This document shows, one piece after another, positions 5,965-11,398 of a stretch of DNA of 11,398 nt (positions within the stretch are counted from its first letter, which is position 1; each line of letters opens with the position of its first letter). Origin of the DNA: Thermoplasmata archaeon. GTDB lineage: Archaea; Thermoplasmatota; Thermoplasmata; Lutacidiplasmatales; UBA184. The stretch spans positions 1 to 11,398 of the forward strand of contig JAJZGO010000044.1 in the NCBI GenBank assembly GCA_021798415.1. The letters are read 5' to 3'. A program made the translations under genes and the position numbers. The notes under the pieces are model-generated. The model was not told the DNA's origin. It made no database searches and saw only the letters and a program-made list of their open reading frames with translations.

Positions 5965-6808
5965 CGGGTTCCGCCTCGGGGTCTTCTACACGATCGTCCG
6001 CCCCGAAGAGAAGGGGATCCTCGCGGCGGCCGCCGAGCGGGGGGTCGCGGTCGAGCGCCTGCCCGACAGCGAGCGGACGTTCGGGCTCGAGGCCCCGGAC
6101 GACCTCCCGGACGTCGTCCTGATCCGCTCGGTGAGCCACACCCGGTCGCTCTACGCGGCCCGCGGGTACACGCACTACGGCGTCCCGACCGTGAGCTCGC
6201 CCGACGTGATCGAACTCGCCGGCGACAAGGTCCTCGCGTCCTGGCGGCTCGCCGAACGGGGTATCCCGACGCCGCGCACCGTCGTCGCGCTCTCGCCGGA
6301 AGCGGCGATGTCCGCGATCGACGCGATCGGGTACCCGGCCGTCCTCAAGCCCGCGGTCGGGTCGTGGGGTCGCCTCATGGCCCGGGTCGACGACGAGGAG
6401 GACGCGGTGCAGATCCTCGAGCACAAGGCCGCCCTCCCTTCTCCGGTCCACTCGGTCATCTACGTCCAGGAGTACGTCCCGAAGCCCGACCGGGACCTGC
6501 GGGTGTTCGTGGTCGGCGACCGGGTCGTCGCCGGCATGTACCGGTACTCGTCGGAGTGGAGGACGAACGCCGCGCGCGGGGGCCGCGTCACCGCGGCGCC
6601 CCTCACGCCCGAGATCACGGAGCTCGCCCTGCGGGCGGCCGACGCCGTCGGCGGCGGGGTCCTGGCCGTCGACCTGATGGAATCCGCGAGGGGGCTCGTC
6701 GTCCACGAGGTCAACCCGACGCCCGAGTTCAAGGCACTCACGGCGGCGACGGGCGCGGACGTCGCGGGCGCGATCGTCGAGTACGCCGTGGGGGTCGGGC
6801 GCCGGTGA
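5957..6808 (+). CDS. argX: LysW ligase (glutamate--LysW ligase ArgX, LysX family)
   Basis: This ATP-grasp ligase of 283 residues (RimK-like) joins the alpha-amino group of glutamate, or alpha-aminoadipate in LysX, to the C-terminal Glu of LysW using ATP. Visible landmarks are GDKVLASWRLAERGIPTPRT before the ATP-binding domain, VLKPAVGSWGR with K131, VYVQEYVPKPDRDLRVFVVGD, the substrate-region SSEWRTNAARGG, and the magnesium-binding end HEVNPTPEFK (E251, N253). The GTG start at 5957 lies inside the lysW tail and gives the normal short N-terminus before RLGVFYTIVRPEEK. The stop overlaps the argC GTG (GTGA). Because argG and argH are in the same operon, glutamate is the likely substrate. A bifunctional arginine/lysine enzyme, as reported for Thermococcus kodakarensis, cannot be excluded from sequence alone. 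Confidence 0.93.
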   Translation: MSDGFRLGVFYTIVRPEEKGILAAAAERGVAVERLPDSERTFGLEAPDDLPDVVLIRSVSHTRSLYAARGYTHYGVPTVSSPDVIELAGDKVLASWRLAERGIPTPRTVVALSPEAAMSAIDAIGYPAVLKPAVGSWGRLMARVDDEEDAVQILEHKAALPSPVHSVIYVQEYVPKPDRDLRVFVVGDRVVAGMYRYSSEWRTNAARGGRVTAAPLTPEITELALRAADAVGGGVLAVDLMESARGLVVHEVNPTPEFKALTAATGADVAGAIVEYAVGVGRR

Positions 6809-7830
6809 AGGTCGCGGTCGTCGGGGGCTCGGGGTACGTCGGAGGCGAGCTCGTTCGTCTCCTCCTCGGCCACCCCGAAGTCGAGCTCGTCCAGGTCACG
6901 TCGGACTCGATGGCGGGCCGACCTGTCGGGCGGGCCCACCCGAACCTCCGCAAGGCGACCTCGCTCGCGTTCACTCCGCACGACGCGCTCGGGCCGGCCG
7001 ACGCCACGTTCCTCGCCACCCCTCACGGGGGGTCGATGGAGCGGGTGCCCGAGATCGTCCGCACGGGCGGGATCGTGGTCGACCTCTCGGCCGACTACCG
7101 GCTCAAGGACGCCTCGCAGTACCCCGTCTACTATCGCGCCGAGCATCCCCACCCCGAGCTCCTCGCGGAGGCGGTCTACGGGCTGCCCGAGCTCCACCGC
7201 GACCGACTGCGGACGGCCCGGATCATCGCCGTGCCGGGGTGCATCGCCACCGCGTCGATCCTCGCGCTCCGCCCGCTCGTCACCGCCGGCCTCGTCGGCC
7301 CCGGCCCGGTGGTCGTCGACGCGAAGAGCGGCTCGTCCGCGAGCGGACGCGACGCCGGACCGGCGGGCTCGCACGCCGAGCGCTCGGGCGTGATGCGCGC
7401 GTACGCCGCGACCGGCCACCGCCACACCGCCGAGATCGAGCAGGAGACCGGGCTCACGGTCGCCCTGAGCTGCCACGCGGTCGAGGCCGTGCGCGGCGTC
7501 CTCGCGACCTGCCACGCGTTCGGGGGCCGGGCGGTCGACGAGAAGACCCTCTGGCGCGCGTACCGCGGGGCGTACGGGTCGGAGCCGTTCGTGCGGATCG
7601 TGCACGAGTCCGACGGGATCCACCGGGAGCCCGAGCCGAAGCTCCTCGCCGGCACGAACACGTGCGAGGTCGGCTTCGCCGTCGACGGCCACGCCGGACG
7701 GGTCGTCGCGCTCGGCGCGCTCGACAACCTGATGAAGGGCGCGGCGGGCAACGCCGTCCAGTGCTTCAACGTCCGGGCCGGATTCGCCGAGACGACCGGC
7801 CTCGGGTTCCTCGGGCTCCACCCGAGCTAG
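6805..7830 (+). CDS. argC: LysW-gamma-glutamyl-phosphate (or aminoadipyl-phosphate) reductase, ArgC/LysY
   Basis: This NADPH-dependent dehydrogenase of 341 residues reduces the phosphorylated carrier-bound substrate to its semialdehyde. The Rossmann nucleotide loop GGSGYVGGE occupies residues 7-15. ATPHGGSME and DLSADYRLKD follow, as in N-acetylglutamyl-phosphate reductases. The catalytic cysteine is C146 in VPGCIAT, and the KSGSSASGRDA and HRHTAEIEQ segments complete the active-site region. The C-terminal NLMKGAAGNAVQ is the conserved end of the family. The GTG start (6805) shares bases with the argX stop and places the first strand VKVAVVGG right at the N-terminus. argB begins 9 bp after the TAG. 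Position in a lysW cluster indicates a LysW-bound substrate, not free N-acetylglutamyl phosphate. Confidence 0.95.
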   Translation: MKVAVVGGSGYVGGELVRLLLGHPEVELVQVTSDSMAGRPVGRAHPNLRKATSLAFTPHDALGPADATFLATPHGGSMERVPEIVRTGGIVVDLSADYRLKDASQYPVYYRAEHPHPELLAEAVYGLPELHRDRLRTARIIAVPGCIATASILALRPLVTAGLVGPGPVVVDAKSGSSASGRDAGPAGSHAERSGVMRAYAATGHRHTAEIEQETGLTVALSCHAVEAVRGVLATCHAFGGRAVDEKTLWRAYRGAYGSEPFVRIVHESDGIHREPEPKLLAGTNTCEVGFAVDGHAGRVVALGALDNLMKGAAGNAVQCFNVRAGFAETTGLGFLGLHPS

Positions 7831-7839
7831 CGGGCCGCG

Positions 7840-8634
7840 ATGACGATCGTCGTCAAGGTCGGCGGAGCCGCCGGCAACTCCGTCTCGGGCGTCCTGGCCG
7901 ACCTCGCCGACCGGCGCGACTGGGTCCTCGTCCACGGAGGATCGGAGGAGGTCGACCGGCTCGGCGCCGCGCTCGGCCGACCGGCCGAGTACTTCACGTC
8001 GCCGAGCGGGGTCGTCTCGCGCCGGAGCGACGCCGCCCACCTGGAGGTCGTCGTCCTCGCCCTCGCCGGGCAGGTCCAGACCCGGATCGTCGCCGAGCTG
8101 GGGCGTCTCGGGGTCCGGGCGGTCGGCCTCTCCGGGGTCGACGACCGGCTGCTCGGGGCGACCCGACGCGAGGGGGCCCGCGCGGTCGTGAACGGCCGGA
8201 CGGTCCGCCTCACGGACGACCTGTCGGGGGCGGTCACGAGCGTGCGCGCCGGACTGTTGCGGATGCTGCTCGACGCCGGCATCTCGCCCGTCGTGGGTCC
8301 ACCGGCGGTCACCGGGGCCGGCGAGGTCGTGAACGTCGACGCCGACCGGGTGGCCGCCCAGGTCGCGGTCGCGCTCGGGGCGACCGACCTTCTCCTTCTC
8401 ACGAACGTACCGGGCCTCCTGCGGTCGGTGGACGACCCGTCGAGCCGGATCGCGAGGGTCCCGAAGACCGACGTCGCGACGCTCGTCCCGCTCGCCCAGG
8501 GGCGGATGAAGAAGAAGGTGCTCGCCGCCCGCGACGCGCTCGCGGGAGGCGTCGTGCGGGTCGTCATCGGCTCCTCCCGCGGCGACGCGCCGGTCGCGCG
8601 CGCCCTCGCCGGCGACGGAACGGTGATCGAGTGA
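7840..8634 (+). CDS. argB: LysW-glutamate (or aminoadipate) kinase, ArgB/LysZ
   Basis: This amino-acid kinase of 264 residues phosphorylates the side-chain carboxylate of the carrier-bound substrate. Motifs in order: VVKVGGAAGN with K6 (phosphate-stabilising Lys), VLVHGGSEEVDRL, FTSPSGVVSRRSD, NVDADRVAAQVAVALGATDLL, LTNVPGLL, and GRMKKKVLAARDAL, where a Lys corresponds to the second catalytic lysine. SPSG...SRRSD and GRMKKK are features I associate with LysZ-type kinases more than with acetylglutamate kinases. The lack of an arginine-binding N-terminal helix suggests it is not directly feedback-inhibited in the manner of hexameric NAGK. The ATG start is 9 bp after argC with no clear Shine-Dalgarno. 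The stop overlaps the argD GTG. Confidence 0.94.
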   Translation: MTIVVKVGGAAGNSVSGVLADLADRRDWVLVHGGSEEVDRLGAALGRPAEYFTSPSGVVSRRSDAAHLEVVVLALAGQVQTRIVAELGRLGVRAVGLSGVDDRLLGATRREGARAVVNGRTVRLTDDLSGAVTSVRAGLLRMLLDAGISPVVGPPAVTGAGEVVNVDADRVAAQVAVALGATDLLLLTNVPGLLRSVDDPSSRIARVPKTDVATLVPLAQGRMKKKVLAARDALAGGVVRVVIGSSRGDAPVARALAGDGTVIE

Positions 8635-9785
8635 GCGACGCGGCCGACCGAGGGGTCGGGGGGGCCCCGCCCCGGCCGATTTCGCTCGTGCGGGCCGACG
8701 GGGCGTACCTCGTCGACGACCGGGGTCGCCGCTATCTCGATATCGGCGCGACCCACGGCGCGGGGAGCCTCGGCGCGGCGAACCCCGAGGTCGCCCGGGC
8801 GCTCGCGGACCAGGCACGCGACCTCATCTACCTCGGGACAGGCTACTCGAACCCGGTACGCACGGCGTTCGTCGAGCGGCTGCTCGGCCTCCTCCCACCG
8901 TCGTTCGGCCGGGTCTTCCTCTCGAACTCGGGGACCGAGGCCGTCGAGGCCGGCATCAAGTTCGCCCGTTCGTCGACCGGCCGGCCGAAGGTCGTCGCGG
9001 CGATGCGGGGGTTCCACGGGCGCACGCTCGGCGCGTTGAGCGCGACCTGGCGGCCGGAGCTCCGGGCGCCGTTCGAACCGCTCGTCCCGGGGTTCGTCCA
9101 CGTGCCGTTCAACGACCCCGCGGCGCTCGAGGCCGCCGTCGACGAGACGACCGCCCTCGTCCTGCTCGAGCCGGTGCAAGGAGAAGGCGGCGTGCACGTG
9201 GCGACGCCCGAGTACCTGCGGGCCGCCCGGGCCGTGACCGAGGCGCGCGGGGCGCTGCTCGCGTTCGACGAGGTCCAGACCGGGATCGCCCGGACGGGTC
9301 GGCTGTTCGCCTTCCAGCGCTCCGGGGTCGTGCCCGACCTTCTCCTGCTCGCGAAATCGCTCGCGGGCGGAGTCCCCATCGGCGCGACGGTGACGACCGA
9401 CGAGGTCGCGCGTCGCTTTCGGGGCAGCCACCACTCGACCTTCGGTGGGAACCCGCTCGCCTGCGCCGCCGGCCTCGCGGCGCTCGACTTCACGGTTCGC
9501 GAGCGCCTCGCCGAGCGTGCCGAGCGGCTCGGGGCGGTCGCGTTCGACCGCCTGCGCGCGCTGCCGCCCGACCGGGTCCGCGAGGTGCGGGGGCTCGGCC
9601 TCCTCCTCGGCATCGAGCTGCGCGAGCGGGTCCTCCCCGTCCTCGCCGAGCTCGAATCGAGAGGGTTCCTCGCGATCTCCGCCGGGGCCACCGTGCTGCG
9701 GCTCCTCCCTCCGCTGACCGTTCCCGAGGCGGCGTGGGCCGACGCGCTGTCGGCGGTCGTGGAGGTGGTCTCGCGTGGCGGCTGA
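8631..9785 (+). CDS. argD: LysW-gamma-glutamate/aminoadipate semialdehyde aminotransferase, ArgD/LysJ
   Basis: This class-III PLP aminotransferase of 384 residues converts the carrier-bound semialdehyde to LysW-ornithine (or LysW-lysine) with glutamate as amino donor. Conserved segments are LSNSGTEAVEAGIKFAR, the FHGRTLGALSAT loop that binds the cofactor phosphate, LEPVQGEGGVH, FDEVQTGIARTG containing the PLP-ring Asp, and AKSLAGGVPIGA with Schiff-base Lys K242. SHHSTFGGNPLACAA is the typical ArgD/LysJ sequence near the end. The GTG at 8631 overlaps the argB stop and is preceded by GGTGAT (8622-8627), a good Shine-Dalgarno core but only 3 nt away. The gene overlaps argE by 11 bp. Confidence 0.95.
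   Translation: MSDAADRGVGGAPPRPISLVRADGAYLVDDRGRRYLDIGATHGAGSLGAANPEVARALADQARDLIYLGTGYSNPVRTAFVERLLGLLPPSFGRVFLSNSGTEAVEAGIKFARSSTGRPKVVAAMRGFHGRTLGALSATWRPELRAPFEPLVPGFVHVPFNDPAALEAAVDETTALVLLEPVQGEGGVHVATPEYLRAARAVTEARGALLAFDEVQTGIARTGRLFAFQRSGVVPDLLLLAKSLAGGVPIGATVTTDEVARRFRGSHHSTFGGNPLACAAGLAALDFTVRERLAERAERLGAVAFDRLRALPPDRVREVRGLGLLLGIELRERVLPVLAELESRGFLAISAGATVLRLLPPLTVPEAAWADALSAVVEVVSRGG
9761..9767 (+). promoter_or_regulatory. Strong Shine-Dalgarno for argE inside argD
   Basis: GGAGGTG matches the complement of the 16S rRNA 3' end almost perfectly and lies 7 nt before the GTG at 9775. It fixes that GTG as the argE start even though the start falls within the last codons of argD. It is the clearest ribosome-binding site in the window; most other cluster genes rely on stop/start overlaps. 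Confidence 0.75.
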
Positions 9786-10845
9786 GGACGACGGGGCGCT
9801 CCTCGAGAGGCTCGTCGCGCGCTACAGCCCTTCGGGGCACGAGTCGGCGGCGGTCCGGGAGTTCGTCCGATCGGCCCGGCGCCTCGGCTACTCCGCCCGC
9901 ACCGACGCGGTCGGCAACGGCCTCGCGAGGGTCGGGCGCGGCCACCCCCGGATCGTCTTCCTGGGGCACATCGACACCGTCGAGGGCCGGCTCCCCGTGC
10001 GGCGGGCCCGGGGGCGCCTTTACGGCCGCGGGGCGGTCGATGCGAAGGGGCCGCTCGCGGCGGCGCTCCGGGCCGGGGTCGACCTTCCCGGGTCGGGAGA
10101 ATACCTCGTCGTCGCGTCGGTCGGCGAGGAGACCGACAGCCGCGGCGCCCGTCACCTCGCGCCCCGACTGCGTCCGGACGCGGTGATCGCGGGCGAGCCG
10201 AGCGGCTGGGCCGGCGTGACGGTCGGCTACAAGGGCGAGCTCAGGGTCACCGCGACGTTTTGCGGGCGGCGCACCCACTACTCCTCACCCTGCCCGACGG
10301 CCGCGGACCGCGCGGTCGACTGGCTCGGTGCGGTCCGGGCGATCGCCCGGGAGCGGTCGACGGACTCGCGGTTCCGCTCGCTGACGGCGAAAGCGGTGGC
10401 GCTCGAGACGGAGGGGCCCGGCGACCGGGAGCGCGCCCGGGTGACCGTCGACCTCCGGCTCCCCCCCGGCCTGTCGACCACGGAGCTCCTCGGCCGGCTG
10501 CGCGCCGTGGCGGACCGGCCGGCCCTCGCGGTGTCGGTGCGCGTCGAGCCGCTCGACCGGCCGGCGAGCGACCCCGTCGCCCGGGCGCTGATCGAGGGGA
10601 TCCGGGCCGTCGGCGGCCGCCCCACGGTGTGGCGGAAGGCCGGGACGAGCGACCTGAACCTCGTCGCCCCGGTCTGGAACGTTCCGGGCGCGGCCTACGG
10701 GCCGGGAGACGCCCGGCTCGACCATACCGACCGCGAGTCGGTCTCGCTCGCCGAGCTCGAGCGCTCGGTCGCGGTGCTGCGGGTCGCTCTCGCCCGACTT
10801 CGCGGGGCGGTGCCTACTCTTCGACGATCGGCCGCCGGTGCTTGA
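9775..10845 (+). CDS. argE: LysW-ornithine/lysine hydrolase, ArgE/LysK (M20 carboxypeptidase family)
   Basis: This metallohydrolase of 356 residues cleaves ornithine (or lysine) from the LysW tail, regenerating the carrier. The dinuclear-metal ligand set of the M20 family is complete: GHID (His and Asp), AVDAKG (bridging Asp), GEETDS (general-base Glu followed by a ligand Glu), a GEPSG segment, and a C-terminal DHTDRE containing the last His. The lid-domain segment GRRTHYSSP carries the His that reaches across the dimer in this family. The GTG start is supported by the strong Shine-Dalgarno at 9761. The last residues (after VALARLRG) run over the convergent pirin gene by 32 bp. No argF follows, although in many haloarchaeal clusters of this order ornithine carbamoyltransferase comes next. 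Confidence 0.94.
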   Translation: MAAEDDGALLERLVARYSPSGHESAAVREFVRSARRLGYSARTDAVGNGLARVGRGHPRIVFLGHIDTVEGRLPVRRARGRLYGRGAVDAKGPLAAALRAGVDLPGSGEYLVVASVGEETDSRGARHLAPRLRPDAVIAGEPSGWAGVTVGYKGELRVTATFCGRRTHYSSPCPTAADRAVDWLGAVRAIARERSTDSRFRSLTAKAVALETEGPGDRERARVTVDLRLPPGLSTTELLGRLRAVADRPALAVSVRVEPLDRPASDPVARALIEGIRAVGGRPTVWRKAGTSDLNLVAPVWNVPGAAYGPGDARLDHTDRESVSLAELERSVAVLRVALARLRGAVPTLRRSAAGA

Positions 10846-11398
10846 GGAAGTCGCCGTTGCGAAGTTCGCGCACCGCTTCGGCGAGCTCTTCCTGGCGGTT
10901 CATCACGATCGGGCCGTACCACGCGACGGGCTCGCGAAGCGGCCGGCCCGAGACCATGAGAAAGCGTGCCCCCGTGTCCGCCGCCCGGGCGCGAACGGGT
11001 CCGCCGTCGCCGAAGAGGGCGGTCTCCCCGGCCTCGACCGGACGGGCATCGCTCCCGTCGAACGTGGCGCTCCCGTCGACCTCGTGCGCGAAGACGGTGA
11101 ACCCGTGGGGTGGGGCGAGCTCGAAGCGACCGTGCGGAGGGAGGCGCACGTCGAGGTACGTCGGGTCGACCGAAAGCCCCCGCACCGGCCCCTCGACCCG
11201 CTCGAACGACCCGGCGACGACCTTGACCCGGTTCCCCTCATCGGTCGTGACCTCGGGGATCTCGGTCGACGAGAGGCCCCGATACGCCGGGGGGCTCATC
11301 TTCTGGGCCGCGGGGAGATTGACCCAGAGCTGGAAGCCCGACAACGTCCCCTCGGTCCGCTTCGGCATCTCCTGGTGGATGATCCCGCTGCCCGAGTT
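10814..11398 (-). CDS. Pirin family protein (cupin), N-terminus beyond window
   Basis: The frame is open from the window edge to a TAG at 10814-10816, giving 194 residues of the C-terminal part. GIIHQEMPK at the truncated end matches the second metal motif of pirins (His101/Glu103 in human pirin). FQLWVNLPAAQKMSPPAYRGL is the highly characteristic segment that follows it, and the C-terminal cupin ends in REPVAWYGPIVMNRQEELAEAV and a NGDF motif. The first two His ligands lie outside the window. Pirins are bicupin metalloproteins; some act as quercetin dioxygenases or redox-sensitive partners, and the role here is unknown. The gene converges on argE and overlaps its 3' end by 32 bp. Nothing ties it functionally to arginine synthesis. 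Confidence 0.93.
   Translation of the reverse strand, partial: NSGSGIIHQEMPKRTEGTLSGFQLWVNLPAAQKMSPPAYRGLSSTEIPEVTTDEGNRVKVVAGSFERVEGPVRGLSVDPTYLDVRLPPHGRFELAPPHGFTVFAHEVDGSATFDGSDARPVEAGETALFGDGGPVRARAADTGARFLMVSGRPLREPVAWYGPIVMNRQEELAEAVRELRNGDFLKHRRPIVEE

Noticed and set aside
4274..6706. An 810-codon minus-strand open frame antisense to argH-lysW-argX
   Set aside because: Its translation is low-complexity, rich in Arg, Glu, Gly and Asp, with no domain. Long antisense frames are expected in DNA with strongly GC-biased third positions, and the plus strand encodes clear enzymes.
6460..8817. A 785-codon minus-strand open frame antisense to argX, argC and argB
   Set aside because: Same compositional artefact; no motif, and fully overlapped by three recognised genes.
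1..11398. tRNA, rRNA, CRISPR, insertion sequences, attachment sites, toxin-antitoxin or defence genes
   Set aside because: Gaps are at most about 100 bp and show no cloverleaf, spaced repeats, terminal inverted repeats or transposase. Gene content is ordinary metabolism and transport.

Overview
The window reads as chromosomal DNA of a very GC-rich archaeon (roughly 70% G+C by eye). The archaeal call rests on three things: an arginine pathway built on the LysW carrier protein, an ACT-domain regulator of a type (COG2150-like) known mainly from archaea, and a TATA box (3083-3089) instead of bacterial -35/-10 elements in the main promoter. The gene order argG-argH-lysW-argX-argC-argB-argD-argE resembles haloarchaeal clusters, but these proteins are Arg-rich and lack the strongly acidic halophile composition. 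A GC-rich Thermoplasmatota lineage is therefore a reasonable guess, not a demonstrated one.

Layout. (1) Positions 1-2308, minus strand: a three-gene operon encoding a NiCoT-family nickel/cobalt permease, the nickel-responsive repressor NikR, and an M29/AmpS-type aminopeptidase cut by the window edge. Both junctions are GTGA stop/start overlaps. (2) Positions 2378-3028, minus strand: an ACT-domain protein with a possible N-terminal DNA-binding segment, divergent from the arginine operon. (3) Positions 3029-3128: a 100-bp divergent control region with a TATA box, a perfect TGTCC-N6-GGACA dyad, a second TGTCCTAT copy touching the TATA box, and a perfect 7-bp inverted repeat. (4) Positions 3129-10845, plus strand: eight tightly packed arginine genes. 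(5) Positions 10814-11398, minus strand: the C-terminal part of a pirin, convergent with argE and overlapping it by 32 bp.

How the genes work together. ArgX ligates glutamate to the C-terminal Glu of LysW. ArgB phosphorylates, ArgC reduces and ArgD transaminates the carried substrate, and ArgE releases ornithine. ArgG and ArgH turn citrulline into arginine. The ornithine carbamoyltransferase (argF) that links the halves is absent here and must lie elsewhere. The ACT protein is positioned to sense an amino acid and control the operon, possibly through the TGTCC repeats. The nickel operon is a separate unit: NikR probably controls uptake through NiCoT, and the role of the co-translated peptidase is unknown.

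No tRNA, rRNA, CRISPR array, insertion sequence or attachment site was seen. No gap between genes exceeds 101 bp. The strongest lead for something undescribed is the ACT regulator with its dyad-containing divergent promoter. The nickel transporter/NikR/peptidase coupling comes second.
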